Translations under genes and position numbers: made by a program
Origin: Demequina silvatica
GTDB lineage: Bacteria > Actinomycetota > Actinomycetes > Actinomycetales > Demequinaceae
Direction: 5' to 3'
Length of the DNA: 64,000 nucleotides
NCBI RefSeq assembly: GCF_000971215.1
Contig: NZ_BBMA01000008.1
Span: 63,517 to 127,516, forward strand
Notes under the pieces: generated by a model
Database searches by the model: none
Seen by the model: the letters and a program-made list of their open reading frames with translations, nothing else
What the model was told of the DNA's origin: nothing
Part shown: positions 33,715 through 43,412 of the stretch, one piece after another
Layout of the letters: every line of letters begins with the position of its first letter
How positions within the stretch are numbered: the stretch's first letter is position 1

Positions 33715-35898
33715 ATGGCGAACGAGCGAGGCCTCACGGCGGAGCGCAGCGGGCTCACGTCCGAGCAGCAGGTGGTCGACGGGCTCTACGGGCGGCTCGA
33801 CGAGCTGCGCGGCGAGGCCGACGGCAGGCTCGCGGCGATCCGCAGGGAGGGCCCCTCGGGCTCGCCGCAGAACCGCTCCGAGCGCGACGCCTTCGCGACG
33901 CTGTACGAGGACCGCATCGCCCAGCTCGACGCCGTCGAGGACCGCCTCTGCTTCGGCCGTCTCGACCTGCGCGACGGCGAGCGCTTCTACGTGGGCCGCA
34001 TCGGGCTCTCCGACTCCGAGCACGTCCCGCTGCTCACCGACTGGCGCGCCCCCGCCGCGCGCGCCTTCTACTCCGCCACCGCCGCCAACCCGGGCGCCGT
34101 GGTCAACCGCCGCCACCTCACCACGCAGGGCCGCCGCGTCACCGCCGTCGAGGACGACGTCCTGGACGTCGAGGCGTTGCGGGAGATGGGGATGGACGAT
34201 GCGCTGGCGGGCGAGGGCGCCCTTCTCGCCGCCCTCGGCGCTCGCCGTACCGGCCGGATGGGCGACATCGTCGCGACCATCCAGGCCGAGCAGGACGCCG
34301 TGATCCGCGCCCCGATGAGCGGCGCGCTGGTGGTGCAGGGCGGACCGGGCTCCGGCAAGACCGCCGTCGCGCTCCACCGTGCCGCCTACCTGCTCTACCA
34401 CCACCGCGAGCAGCTCGAGTCGCGAGGCGTGCTCCTCATCGGCCCCTCGAAGACCTTCCTGCGCTACATCGACCACGTGCTCCCGTCGCTGGGCGAGACC
34501 GGTGCCGTGTCGACCACCCTGGCGGGCCTGGTCCCCGGCATCGACGTCACCGCGGTGGAGGGCGACGGCGCGGCCGAGGTCAAGGGCCGCACGGTCATGT
34601 CCGACGTGGTGAAGAACGCCGTCCGCGAGCGCCAGCGCGTCCCGCGCGCCGACCGCGAGATCCGCATCGACGGCCGCACCGTGGTGATCCGCCGCTCGGA
34701 CGTCAGGGACGCCCAGGGACGCGCGCGCCGCGAGGGCCGCCCCCACAACGAGGCGCGCGCCTCGTTCGCGAAGGACATGATCGGCCGCCTCACCCGCCAG
34801 CTGGTGGAGCAGCTCGAGGTCTACTCGGACGAGGACCGGATCGAGCTCGAGCGCGACGTGCGCGACGACCGCAACGTGCGCATCGCCATCAACCTGTGCT
34901 GGCTGCCCATCACCCCCGAGCAGCTGTTGCGCGACCTGTTCTCGAAGCCGCACCTGCTCGACCACGCGGCCCGCATGCTGCCCGAGGGCGACCGCGACCT
35001 GCTGCTGCGGCCCCCGCACGCGCCGTTCACCGAGGCGGACGTGCCGCTGCTCGACGAGGCGGCGGAGCTGCTCGGCGAGATGCCCGGCGGCCGGGGTCGC
35101 CGCGCGGACGAGCCGTCGGCGGAGGAGATCCAGTACGCCAAGGACGTGCTCGAGACGTTCGGCGACGGCGGCATGGTGACCGCGGAGGCGCTGGCGAGCC
35201 GCATGAAGGGCGGCACCGCGCGACTGTCCGTCGCGGAGCGCGCGCGCAACGACCGCTCGTGGACCTACGGCCACGTGGTGGTCGACGAGGCCCAGGAGCT
35301 CAGCCCGATGGCATGGCGGATGCTGCTGCGCCGCTGCCCCACCCGGTCCTTCACGATCGTCGGCGACGTCGCCCAGACCACCTCGGTGGCCGGCACGCGC
35401 TGGTGGCCCGAGACCATGGACCCGCTGTTCCAGGCCGGCTGGGAGCTCCGCGAGCTCACCATCTCCTACCGCATCCCCGCCGCGGTGGCCGACGCTGCGC
35501 AGACGTACGCGAAGGCGGCGCGCCTGCCGGTGAGCGACCTGCGCGCGGCGCGCGAGCTGGACGATGCTGCGGGCGCCACCCGCGGCAAGGACCCGGTGGC
35601 GACGGCGGCGCGCATCGCCCGCGGCCACGAGGCGGCGTTCTCCGAGGGCGACCGCGGCCTGGTCGCCGTGATCGCCCCGCCGCGGCTGCACGCGTCCCTC
35701 CGCACCGCGCTCGGCTCGCCGACCATCGAGATCTACACGGCGCGCGAGTCGAAGGGTCTCGAGTTCGACGTGGCCGTGGTGGTCGAACCCGCGGAGATCG
35801 CGGAGCGGCCCGGCGACCTGTACGTGGCGCTCACGCGGCCCACGCGCCGGCTCGAGGTGGTGCACGCCACGCCGCTGCCGGAGGGCCTCACCCTCTAG
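33715..35898 (+). CDS. helR: HelD/HelR-type RNA polymerase recycling helicase
   Basis: 727 residues from ATG at 33715, selected over ATG 33709 because GGAGG sits 8 bases before it. Walker A GGPGSGKTAVALHR (about 209) and the DEAQ box VVVDEAQELSPM (about 524) belong to superfamily 1, and the C-terminal ARESKGLEFDVAVVV and YVALTRPTRRL to motifs V-VI. The N-terminal coiled coil (SSEQQ-like VVDGLYGRLDELRGEADGRL) and the RFYVGRIGL start of domain 1A fit HelD/HelR. Such proteins dislodge stalled RNA polymerase; HelR homologues protect against rifampicin in Streptomyces and Mycobacterium abscessus. Whether this one does is unknown. Confidence 0.85.
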   Translation: MANERGLTAERSGLTSEQQVVDGLYGRLDELRGEADGRLAAIRREGPSGSPQNRSERDAFATLYEDRIAQLDAVEDRLCFGRLDLRDGERFYVGRIGLSDSEHVPLLTDWRAPAARAFYSATAANPGAVVNRRHLTTQGRRVTAVEDDVLDVEALREMGMDDALAGEGALLAALGARRTGRMGDIVATIQAEQDAVIRAPMSGALVVQGGPGSGKTAVALHRAAYLLYHHREQLESRGVLLIGPSKTFLRYIDHVLPSLGETGAVSTTLAGLVPGIDVTAVEGDGAAEVKGRTVMSDVVKNAVRERQRVPRADREIRIDGRTVVIRRSDVRDAQGRARREGRPHNEARASFAKDMIGRLTRQLVEQLEVYSDEDRIELERDVRDDRNVRIAINLCWLPITPEQLLRDLFSKPHLLDHAARMLPEGDRDLLLRPPHAPFTEADVPLLDEAAELLGEMPGGRGRRADEPSAEEIQYAKDVLETFGDGGMVTAEALASRMKGGTARLSVAERARNDRSWTYGHVVVDEAQELSPMAWRMLLRRCPTRSFTIVGDVAQTTSVAGTRWWPETMDPLFQAGWELRELTISYRIPAAVADAAQTYAKAARLPVSDLRAARELDDAAGATRGKDPVATAARIARGHEAAFSEGDRGLVAVIAPPRLHASLRTALGSPTIEIYTARESKGLEFDVAVVVEPAEIAERPGDLYVALTRPTRRLEVVHATPLPEGLTL
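34194..34203 (+). repeat. GGACGATGCG dispersed motif in helR
   Basis: TGGACGATGCGCTGGCGGGC; encodes MDDALAG in the linker before the Walker A domain. A second helR site at 35559 (GGACGATGCT) encodes LDDAAG. Confidence 0.75.
35559..35568 (+). repeat. one-base variant of the dispersed motif in helR
   Basis: GGACGATGCTGCGGG: the tenth base is T. It encodes ELDDAAGAT in a low-conservation stretch. Confidence 0.45.
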
Positions 35899-35934
35899 GC
35901 CGCCCTCGGCGACCCCGGCGTGGGCCCCGGCCCG

Positions 35935-35944
35935 CGCATCGTCC
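35935..35944 (-). repeat. GGACGATGCG dispersed motif, intergenic (helR/metalloprotease)
   Basis: On the minus strand it reads AGGGACGATGCGCGGGCCGG followed by GGCCC, and begins directly after the metalloprotease stop codon. It occupies most of what is left of the 46-base convergent gap. Confidence 0.85.
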
Positions 35945-36748
35945 CTAGCGGCCCTCGCACCCGCCCGCGCCCGCGAGCGCGAGGCCCGCGAGGTCGCCCG
36001 GGCCCCAGTCGATGAGGCTGAGGTTTGACTCGTGCATGAGCTCGTGCTTGTCGCCCACGTGGGCGAGGCCCACGACGTGGCCCAGCTCGTGCTCGACCAC
36101 GGCGCGCGCGAGGTCGTCGCCGTCGTCGCGGATGTCCGCGACGTCCTCCCAGTCGATGATGAGCACGCCGGACCGGAGGTAGCGGTCGTCCCCGTACGCC
36201 CCGGGGACGGCGCTCGACCCGCCCAGGCCCGTCACCGTGCCCGCGAGGTCGGGGTTCTGCGCCTCGCTCTGGAAGCCGATGACGATGGGCGCGAAGCGGT
36301 CGCCGTACCGGCCCTGGACCAGGTCGCGGTCGAAGGACGCGGTCTCGTCGGTGAGCCCCTCGTACTCGAACGCGAGGCCCGTCACGGAGGACACGTCCGC
36401 GACGGCCTCGTGGATGATCGGCTCGAAGCCGTCGGGCATGTGGGCCGGCGAGATGACGTAGGAGAGCGCGCGGCACGGGTCGTAGCGGACCGGTCCGCCG
36501 CCGGCGCCCCCGTCGGGGAACAGGAAGTCGTACGAGCCCGTGGTGGTGGCCGTCACCACCGGCAGGACGCGCTCGGCGTCGCCCTGCGCGACGGGGATGC
36601 GCACCGTCTGCCCCTCGGCCTCGATCACGTTGCGGGGCGTGCCCCAGTGACGGACGTCGGACCAGGTGACGCCGCGCCACATCGCGCCGGCGACGAAGAG
36701 CGCGGCGCAGATCAGCGTCACCACCACCATCCTGCCCGCCGAGCTCAT
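35945..36748 (-). CDS. membrane-anchored zinc metalloprotease (matrixin-like)
   Basis: 267 residues from ATG at 36748. An N-terminal helix (MVVVTLICAALFVAGAMW, about 7-24) is a signal anchor or uncleaved signal. The metal site HELGHVVGLAHV near residue 217 is the extended HExxHxxGxxH of metzincins, followed by HELMHES with a methionine in the expected Met-turn place. PCRALSYVISP and the long region before the active site resemble actinobacterial matrixin-like proteins. The target is unknown. The ribosome site is weak. It is divergent from serA. Confidence 0.82.
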   Translation of the reverse strand: MSSAGRMVVVTLICAALFVAGAMWRGVTWSDVRHWGTPRNVIEAEGQTVRIPVAQGDAERVLPVVTATTTGSYDFLFPDGGAGGGPVRYDPCRALSYVISPAHMPDGFEPIIHEAVADVSSVTGLAFEYEGLTDETASFDRDLVQGRYGDRFAPIVIGFQSEAQNPDLAGTVTGLGGSSAVPGAYGDDRYLRSGVLIIDWEDVADIRDDGDDLARAVVEHELGHVVGLAHVGDKHELMHESNLSLIDWGPGDLAGLALAGAGGCEGR

Positions 36749-36832
36749 GCGGACACTCTGCCATGACCGCGGGCACCCGCTCGCACGCCTCGCACCCGGT
36801 CCGAGTTGGAGAAGCGCGCAGAAGTGCGAGAC

Positions 36833-36838
36833 GATAAC
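36833..36838 (+). promoter_or_regulatory. -10 element suggesting a leaderless serA transcript
   Basis: GATAAC ends four bases before the GTG start of serA at 36843, so transcription would begin at or within a base or two of the start codon. No ribosome-binding sequence precedes the GTG. Confidence 0.45.
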
Positions 36839-36842
36839 GCCC

Positions 36843-38039
36843 GTGCGCGCACTCCTTCTAGAGAACCTCTCCACCAAGGCCACCGAGATCCTCGAGGCCG
36901 CCGGCATCTCCGTCGAGAACCACGGCGGCGCGATGGACGAGGACGAGCTCATCGAGGCCCTTCAGGGCGTCCAGCTCCTCGGCATCCGCTCGAAGACCCA
37001 GCTCACGGCGCGGGTGATCGACGCGTGTCCCGACCTCATCGGGGTGGGCGCGTTCTCGATCGGCACCAACCAGATCGACCTCGCGCACGCGGCGCGCAAG
37101 GGCATCGCGGCGTTCAACGCGCCGTTCTCCAACACCCGCTCGGTGGTGGAGATGGCCGTGTCGGAGATGATCTCCCTCACCCGCCGCCTGCCCGACCACA
37201 ACCGCAGCCTCCACGAGGGCGTGTGGTCGAAGTCGGCCTCCGGCGCGCACGAGATCCGCGGCCGCACCCTGGGCATCGTCGGCTACGGCAACATCGGCTC
37301 GCAGCTGTCCGTCATCGCCGAGGCGCTCGGCATGAACGTCATCTTCTACGACAGCGCGGAGAAGCTCGCGCTGGGCAACGCCACCCCGATGCCGTCGCTC
37401 AACGCCCTGCTGGCGGAGGCCGACGTGGTGACGCTCCACGTCGACGGCCGCTCGGGCAACAAGGGCTTCTTCGGCCCCGAGCAGTTCGCCGCCATGAAGG
37501 ACGGCGCGATCTTCCTCAACCTCTCCCGCGGGTTCATCGTGGACCTCGAGTCGCTCAAGGCGGGCCTCGAGTCCGGCGCGATCGGCGGCGCGGCCCTCGA
37601 CGTGTTCCCCGAGGAGCCCAAGAAGACGGGCGACCCGTTCGAGTCGCCGCTCCAGAACATGCCCAACGTCATCCTCACCCCGCACATCGGCGGGTCCACC
37701 GAGGAGGCGCAGCGGGACATCGGCATCTTCGTCGCCACCCGCCTGCGCGACTACGTGTTCCACGCCTCGACGTCGCTCAGCGTGAACCTGCCCACGCTGT
37801 CGCTCGACCAGGTCCAGGGCTCGCACCGCGTCGCCCACCTGCACGAGAACATCCCCGGCGTCCTCGCGGCCGTCAACCAGGTGTTCGCGGCCCACAACGT
37901 CAACATCGACGCGCAGCTCCTGGGCACCCGCGGCGAGCTCGGCTACGTGGTGACGGACGTCGCGTCCGGCCTCGACAAGGACGCCGTCCAGGCCCTGTCG
38001 AGCATGCCGGGCACCGTGCGTCTGCGGGTGCTGTCATAG
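36843..38039 (+). CDS. serA: D-3-phosphoglycerate dehydrogenase
   Basis: 398 residues from GTG at 36843. NAD-binding GIVGYGNIGSQL (about 150), FINLSRG-like IFLNLSRGFIVD, the catalytic PHIGGSTEEAQ (His near 285) and a C-terminal ACT domain (HENIPGVLAAVNQVFAAHNVNI) match the roughly 400-residue E. coli-type SerA, which begins serine synthesis and is feedback-inhibited by serine through the ACT domain. The gene seems to be read from a leaderless mRNA. A helicase frame follows without a gap. Confidence 0.93.
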   Translation: MRALLLENLSTKATEILEAAGISVENHGGAMDEDELIEALQGVQLLGIRSKTQLTARVIDACPDLIGVGAFSIGTNQIDLAHAARKGIAAFNAPFSNTRSVVEMAVSEMISLTRRLPDHNRSLHEGVWSKSASGAHEIRGRTLGIVGYGNIGSQLSVIAEALGMNVIFYDSAEKLALGNATPMPSLNALLAEADVVTLHVDGRSGNKGFFGPEQFAAMKDGAIFLNLSRGFIVDLESLKAGLESGAIGGAALDVFPEEPKKTGDPFESPLQNMPNVILTPHIGGSTEEAQRDIGIFVATRLRDYVFHASTSLSVNLPTLSLDQVQGSHRVAHLHENIPGVLAAVNQVFAAHNVNIDAQLLGTRGELGYVVTDVASGLDKDAVQALSSMPGTVRLRVLS

Positions 38040-39739
38040 CCGCGCCCGACCTCGCCGACGCCGTCCCGTTCGCGGAGCTCGGCCTTCCCGACGCGCTCGT
38101 CGACGCGCTCGAGCGCCACGGGATCGTCACCGCGTTCCCCATCCAGGCCGCGACCATCGCCGATGCGCTGGCGGGCCGGGACGTGCTGGGCAAGGCCCGC
38201 ACGGGCTCGGGCAAGACGCTCGGCTTCGGCCTGCCCGCGATCGTGAGGCTCGCCGCGGGCCCCCGGCCGGAGAAGCGCCGCCCCAAGGCGATCGTGCTGG
38301 TCCCCACCCGGGAGCTGGGCATGCAGGTGTCCGACGCGCTCGAGCCGTACGCGCACGCGATGCACGTGTCGCTCAAGCTGGTCGCCGGCGGCCTGTCGAT
38401 GTCGAAGCAGATCCAGGCGCTCGAGCGGGGCGTCCACCTGGTGGTGGCGACCCCCGGCCGCATGGCGGACCTGGTCCGCAACGGCCACGCCGACCTGTCG
38501 GAGCTCGAGCTCATCGTCATGGACGAGGCCGACCACATGGCCGACATGGGCTTCATGGACGAGATCACCGAGATCCTCGCCGGCGTGCCCGAGGGCGGCC
38601 AGCGGCTGCTGTTCTCCGCGACCCTCGACGGCGACGTCGACCGCCTGGTCAAGCAGTACATGAACGCGCCCGTCACGCACGACGTCACCGGCGGCGACGA
38701 CCAGCCGGCCACCATGCGCCACGTGGTGCTCAACGTGCCGCCGCACGCGAAGTACCAGCTGGCGACGCGGATCGCCGCACGCGAGGGGCGCACCATCGTG
38801 TTCGTGCGCACCAAGCTCGCGACGGAGCGCATCGCCGACGAGATGCGCGAGGCCGGCGTGCTGGCCCTCGCGATCCACGGCGACCGCTCGCAGGCCGAGC
38901 GCAACTTCGCGATCTCCTCCTTCCGCGCGGGCGACGTGCCCGTGCTGGTCGCGACGGACGTCGCGGCGCGCGGCATCCACGTGGACCACGTGGACCTGGT
39001 CATGCAGATCGACCCGCCGGCCGACCACAAGGACTACCTCCACCGCTCGGGCCGCACGGCGCGCGCGGGCGAGGAGGGGCTCGTGGTCACGCTGGTCCTC
39101 CCCCACCAGCGCCGTTCCACCGACCGCATGCTCGAGCAGGCCGGCGTCGACGTCACGTTCCGCAAGGTCCGCGGCGAGGACGACGAGTCGCTCGCGATGA
39201 TCACCGAGCTCACGGGGGCCAGGGAGCCGTCGTGGCAGCCGGTGCGTGAGCCGCGCCCGCAGCGTCCCGAGCGTCGGGGCAGGTACGACCGGCCCGGTCG
39301 CGGCGACCGCCCGGGACGTGGGGACCGCGGCGACCGCGCGGGGCGCGGTGACCGGCAGCGCCAGGAGCGTCGCTGGGAGGACCGTCCGGCGCGTCAGTGG
39401 GACGACCGTCCGCGGCGCGACGACCGCGGCGACGACGCCCGTGCCTCGCAGCAGCGCACCGAGGAGCGCCTCACCCGCAGGGAGCGGGAGCTCGCCGACC
39501 GCGAGGCGGCGCTCGCCGCGCGCGAGCGGGGCCTGTCCGAGCGCGAGGCGCGGCTCGACGACCGTGGCCCGCGCCGCTACGACGACCGGCAGGGCGGCTA
39601 CGGCGGCTCGCGCGGCAAGGGCCGCGACGAGCGGTCGCGCGACGGTGGGCCCACCCAGAAGAGCTACGGCAAGAAGCCCACGAAGGGCGGCTACGACAGC
39701 TCTACTCGGAAGCCCCGGAAGCCTCGGAACGGGCGCTAG
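38036..39739 (+). CDS. DEAD-box RNA helicase with no canonical start codon
   Basis: About 567 residues if read from ATA at 38036, which overlaps the serA stop as ATAG. Q motif [19 protein letters not shown], Walker A ARTGSGKT (about 54), DEAD box VMDEADHM (about 162), SATLDG and [10 protein letters not shown] (about 335) are all present. The tail has GRGDR repeats (39290-39360) and a charged coiled coil, as in cold-adapted RhlE/CsdA-like helicases. No ATG, GTG, TTG or CTG occurs in this frame between deep inside serA and a CTG in the Q motif, so initiation must be at ATA or GTC, or the base sequence is wrong. The end overlaps nrdR by 38 bases. Confidence 0.85.
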   Translation: MAAPDLADAVPFAELGLPDALVDALERHGIVTAFPIQAATIADALAGRDVLGKARTGSGKTLGFGLPAIVRLAAGPRPEKRRPKAIVLVPTRELGMQVSDALEPYAHAMHVSLKLVAGGLSMSKQIQALERGVHLVVATPGRMADLVRNGHADLSELELIVMDEADHMADMGFMDEITEILAGVPEGGQRLLFSATLDGDVDRLVKQYMNAPVTHDVTGGDDQPATMRHVVLNVPPHAKYQLATRIAAREGRTIVFVRTKLATERIADEMREAGVLALAIHGDRSQAERNFAISSFRAGDVPVLVATDVAARGIHVDHVDLVMQIDPPADHKDYLHRSGRTARAGEEGLVVTLVLPHQRRSTDRMLEQAGVDVTFRKVRGEDDESLAMITELTGAREPSWQPVREPRPQRPERRGRYDRPGRGDRPGRGDRGDRAGRGDRQRQERRWEDRPARQWDDRPRRDDRGDDARASQQRTEERLTRRERELADREAALAARERGLSEREARLDDRGPRRYDDRQGGYGGSRGKGRDERSRDGGPTQKSYGKKPTKGGYDSSTRKPRKPRNGR

Positions 39740-40187
39740 CCGCGTCCTCCTCGCGGAGGCGCGCGATCGCGGCCTCGAAGTCGTCCAGGGTGTCGAAGCC
39801 CTGGTAGACGCTCGCGAAGCGCAGGTAGGCGATCTCATCGAGCTCGCGCAGCGGCGGCAGGATCGCGAGGCCGACGTCCTGGGCGTTGATCTCGGCCTGA
39901 CCGCTCGCGCGCACGGTCTCCTCGACGCGCTGCGCGAGCAGGGCGAGCTGGTCGTCGCTCACGGGGCGGCCCTGGCAGGCCTTCTTCACACCGGACACGA
40001 TCTTGTCCCGGCTGAACGGCTCCGTCACGCCGTTGCGCTTGACCACCGAGAGGCTCGCGGTCTCGACCGTGGTGAAGCGCTTGCCGCAGGCCGGGCACTC
40101 GCGGCGGCGGCGGATGGACGAGCCGTCGTCGGCCGTGCGCGAGTCCACCACGCGCGAGTCGGAGTTGCGACAGAAGGGGCAGTGCAT
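39702..40187 (-). CDS. nrdR: transcriptional repressor NrdR
   Basis: 161 residues from ATG at 40187. The zinc ribbon CPFC...[10 protein letters not shown] is at the N-terminus, and an ATP-cone follows ([29 protein letters not shown]). NrdR senses dATP/ATP and represses ribonucleotide reductase genes. The last 38 bases are shared, tail to tail, with the DEAD-box helicase gene. It lies next to the LysM/lexA pair, a common actinobacterial arrangement. Confidence 0.95.
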   Translation of the reverse strand: MHCPFCRNSDSRVVDSRTADDGSSIRRRRECPACGKRFTTVETASLSVVKRNGVTEPFSRDKIVSGVKKACQGRPVSDDQLALLAQRVEETVRASGQAEINAQDVGLAILPPLRELDEIAYLRFASVYQGFDTLDDFEAAIARLREEDAASARSEASGASE

Positions 40188-40243
40188 GCGCTCACTCTGC
40201 CACGAAGGGCCGTGAGCGCCCAACAGCCGCCCCGCGCCGTAGG

Positions 40244-40558
40244 TCAGGAGACGGGCACGTAGATCTGCTGGCCGGCGATCAGCGCGGTGTCGGACATCGC
40301 GTTGAGGTGCTGGATGTCGGCCATGGTGTCGCGGACGTCATCCCCCGCCTCGGTGCGCGCGGCGGCGATGTCCCACAGCGTCTCCCCCGACCCGACGGCG
40401 TACACGTCGACGGCTGCCGGCTCCGTCGCGCCGTCCGACGCGAAGGCCTGGGGCCCCAGGATCGCCGCGCCGACGAGCAGCACGAGGACGGCGACCACCC
40501 TCCCGGCGCGCGTGCGCCGTGCCTGGGCCTCCGCAGTCTGCGGTGCGTAGATGCTCAT
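40244..40558 (-). CDS. LysM-domain protein, likely SOS-induced division inhibitor
   Basis: 104 residues from ATG at 40558 behind GAGGAGG. One membrane helix ([19 protein letters not shown], about 20-38) and a C-terminal LysM domain ([14 protein letters not shown] to [10 protein letters not shown]). It is transcribed divergently from lexA and two SOS boxes cover its promoter. Genes in this position (YneA of Bacillus, DivS of Corynebacterium, Rv2719c) delay cell division after DNA damage; the same role here is inferred from position and domain. Confidence 0.85.
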   Translation of the reverse strand: MSIYAPQTAEAQARRTRAGRVVAVLVLLVGAAILGPQAFASDGATEPAAVDVYAVGSGETLWDIAAARTEAGDDVRDTMADIQHLNAMSDTALIAGQQIYVPVS

Positions 40559-40573
40559 CTCTGCCTCCTCGAT

Positions 40574-40605
40574 TCGAACAGGTGTTCTATCGAACGTGTG
40601 TTCTA
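40574..40605. promoter_or_regulatory. two adjacent SOS boxes (LexA operators) of the LysM gene
   Basis: TCGAACAGGTGTTCTA (40574-40589) and TCGAACGTGTGTTCTA (40590-40605) abut one another. Both match the Gram-positive SOS consensus CGAAC-N4-GTTC and lie just downstream of the LysM promoter. Confidence 0.9.
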
Positions 40606-40634
40606 GTTCTAGCACCAGCCTCCGACGCTGGCAA
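40606..40634 (-). promoter_or_regulatory. promoter of the LysM gene
   Basis: On the minus strand TTGCCA (40634-40629) and TAGAAC (40611-40606) are 17 bases apart. The two SOS boxes begin right after the -10, so LexA would block the start site. Confidence 0.6.
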
Positions 40635-40641
40635 GACACGC

Positions 40642-40682
40642 TCGAACATATGTTTGATTTCCACCAGGGATTCCCCTAGCGT
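40642..40682 (+). promoter_or_regulatory. lexA promoter with overlapping SOS box
   Basis: TTGATT (40654-40659) and TAGCGT (40677-40682) are 17 bases apart. The SOS box TCGAACATATGTTTGA (40642-40657) overlaps the -35, giving the expected negative autoregulation. Confidence 0.7.
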
Positions 40683-40735
40683 CGAACCAAGGAGACCACC
40701 GGGGTCTGACATCCACTCCACGGGAGGAAGCAGCC

Positions 40736-41488
40736 ATGGCGCAGGGAGCGAAGCCGCGAGGCGGGACGGGCGCCGGACGCGCCACCGAGGCGACCGTCCA
40801 CGAGCTCCGCGACCCCGCGACCGGCCTGACCGCACGCCAGCGCGCCGTGGTCGACTTCATCCGCGCGACGGTGCTGGACCGCGGCTACCCGCCGTCGATG
40901 CGCGAGATCGGGGACGCGGTGGGCCTCACCTCCCCGTCCTCGGTCAAGCACCAGCTCACCGCGCTCGAGGCCAAGGGGGTCCTGCGCCGCGACCCGCACC
41001 GGCCCCGCGCGATCGAGGTGGTGCTGCCGGGCGAGGAGCCCGCGACCGCACCCGCCGCACCCGCTGCCGAGGCGACGCCCGCTGCCGGCGCGACCGGCGC
41101 ATCGTCCGCCGACAACGTCCACCTGGTGCCCCTGGTGGGCCGCATCGCGGCCGGTGGCCCGATCCTCGCCGAGCAGGAGGTCGAGGACACGTTCGCGCTC
41201 CCCCGCCAGCTCACGGGCGACGGCGAGCTGTTCATGCTGCAGGTGTCCGGCGACTCGATGATCGACGCCGCGATCTGCGACGGCGACTGGGTGGTGGTGC
41301 GCCGTCAGAACGCCGCGGAGAACGGCGACATCGTGGCGGCGCTGCTCGACGACGAGGCCACCGTGAAGACCTTCCGCCGCAAGGACGGCCAGGTGTGGCT
41401 CATGCCCCACAATCCCGCGTACACGCCCATCGACGGCACGCACGCGACCGTGATGGGCAAGGTCGTCTCGGTGCTGCGCCGGGTCTAG
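40736..41488 (+). CDS. lexA: SOS repressor LexA
   Basis: 250 residues from ATG at 40736 behind GGGAGGAAG. The winged-helix domain ([33 protein letters not shown]) is followed by an Ala/Pro linker and the self-cleaving domain: cleavage site IAAGGPI, Ser in SGDSM (about 173) and Lys in ATVKTF (about 210). It is controlled by the SOS box over its promoter and responds to RecA (51604-52695). The linker carries a dispersed motif copy at 41098 (GASSAD). Its stop codon interlocks with that of the convergent helicase gene. Confidence 0.97.
   Translation: MAQGAKPRGGTGAGRATEATVHELRDPATGLTARQRAVVDFIRATVLDRGYPPSMREIGDAVGLTSPSSVKHQLTALEAKGVLRRDPHRPRAIEVVLPGEEPATAPAAPAAEATPAAGATGASSADNVHLVPLVGRIAAGGPILAEQEVEDTFALPRQLTGDGELFMLQVSGDSMIDAAICDGDWVVVRRQNAAENGDIVAALLDDEATVKTFRRKDGQVWLMPHNPAYTPIDGTHATVMGKVVSVLRRV
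41098..41107 (-). repeat. GGACGATGCG dispersed motif in lexA linker
   Basis: Minus strand GGCGGACGATGCGCCGGTCG; encodes TGASSAD between the DNA-binding and protease domains. Confidence 0.75.
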
Positions 41489-43412
41489 CCCGCCGCGAGC
41501 CTCCCGAGGGCGCCCAGCGCGACCTCGCGGTCCGTGGTGGGCCACAGGTCGGGCATGGAGCGCGTGAGGAAGGCGCCGTAGCGCGCCGTCGCGAGGCGGG
41601 GATCGAGGACGGCGACCACCCCTCGGTCGGCGCTGGACCGGATGAGCCGGCCCGCGCCCTGCGCGAGCAGCAGCGCGGCGTGCGTCGCGCTCACGGCCAT
41701 GAAGCCGTTGCCACCGCCCGCCGCGACGGCCTCGGTGCGGGCCTGCGCGACGGGCTCGTCGGGACGCGGGAACGGGATGCGGTCGATCACCACGAGGCTC
41801 GCGGTGCGGCCCGGCACGTCGATGCCCTGCCACAGCGATGTGGACCCGAACAGGCAGGTGGGCTCGTCCTCGGAGAACCGCTTCACCAGCGTGGGGAGCT
41901 GGTCGTCGAGCTGGTAGAGCACGGGCACATCGAGCCGCTCGCGCATCGCCTCGGTCGCGGCCTGTGCCGCCTTGTGCGAGGAGAACAGACCCAGCGTGCG
42001 GCCGCCGGCGGCGCGGATGAGGGCCTCGAGCTCGTCGAGAGCCTCCTCGGAGATGCCGCCCATGCCCGGCTTGGGCAGGTGCTTCGCGACGTACAGGATG
42101 CCCTGGCGCGGGTAGTCGAACGGGCTGCCCGCGTCGAGCGTGGTGGGGTGGTCGACGCCCAGGTGGCGCGAGATCGCGCCGAAGTCCCCGCCGAGCGCGA
42201 GGGTCGCGGACGTCATGACGGACGCCTTCTCCTCGAGCAGCTTGGCGCGGATGAGGCCGGCCACGTCGAGGGGCGCGGCGACGATGCGCTCGGGGACCTG
42301 GGAGTCGTAGTCACCGTCGCGCGGCGCGAGCCAGATGACGTAGCGCCCGTGCTCGCCCTGGAGCTCCTCGCACACGTCGTGGACGGCTCCGAGCGACGCT
42401 GCGGCCACCTTGCCGCCGGCGCCGAGCTCCTCGGAGCGCTTGGTGATCTCGGAGACGCACGCGCGCACCGCCGCACGCACCTCCTCGACTGCCATGGCCA
42501 GCGCGTCGGGCAGCCCGAGGCGCAGGCGCCCCGGCGAGCAGTCGCCCAGCGCGCCGTCGAGGTGGCGGGCGGCGCGGTCGAGGTCCTCGGAGGCGATCCC
42601 GCAGCGGCGGGCGTCGCGGGCCGCGCGGTCGACGGCGGTCACGGTGAGCTCGTGGGTCGCGGAGGACGTGATGCGGCTCACGAGCTCGTGGGCCTCGTCG
42701 ACGATCAGCACGGAGTGCTCGCCGATCATGTCGTGGCCCGTGGCCTGGACGCCCAGCACGGCATGGTTGGTCACCACGACGTGCGCCTGCGCGGCCTGCT
42801 CACGGACGCGCTGCGAGAAGCATTCGGCGAGCACCGGGCACTTCTGGTCGAGGCACTCACGCCCGTTGACGGACACCTGCGCCCACGCGCGGCCGCTCAC
42901 ACCCGGCACCAGGTCGTCCCTGTCGCCCGTCTCCGTGGTCTCGGCCCACTCGTTGAGGCGGACGATCTCCCGTCCCAGGTCGCTCGTCGGGCCCACGGGC
43001 AGCATGGTGTCGTCGGGCTCGTCGGGGTAGCCGCCGGCCATCTTGTGCACGCACAGGTAGTTGCCGCGACCCTTGAGCAGGGCGATGCGGGCGCGCGTGC
43101 CCAGCGCCGGCTCGAGCGCCTCCGCCACGAGGGGCAGGTCCTTGGTGAAGATCTGCCGCTGCAGCGCGAGCGTCGCGGTCGACACCACGACCCGCGTCCC
43201 GGTGCGCACCGCGTGAGCGACCGCCGGGACCAGGTAGCCGAGCGACTTCCCGGTGCCGGTGCCGGCCTGCACGAGCGCGTGCTCGTCGCCGGCGAGCGCG
43301 TCGGTGACGGCGCGCGCCATGGCGAGCTGCCCCTCGCGGGGCTCGCCGCCCAGCGCGCCGACCGCGCGTTCGAGCAGCGCGTCCGCATCGTGGGAGGCGT
43401 CGAGCTCCGCCG

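Noticed and set aside
33571..35865. Upstream part of the long minus-strand frame continuing from the PAC2 gene opposite helR
   Set aside because: Only the PAC2 portion (to 33567) has family motifs and a ribosome site; the rest is a shadow of helR.
39290..39360. GRGDR tandem stretch in the helicase tail as a DNA repeat array
   Set aside because: It is short, imperfect and explained by an RG-rich protein tail usual in this helicase family.
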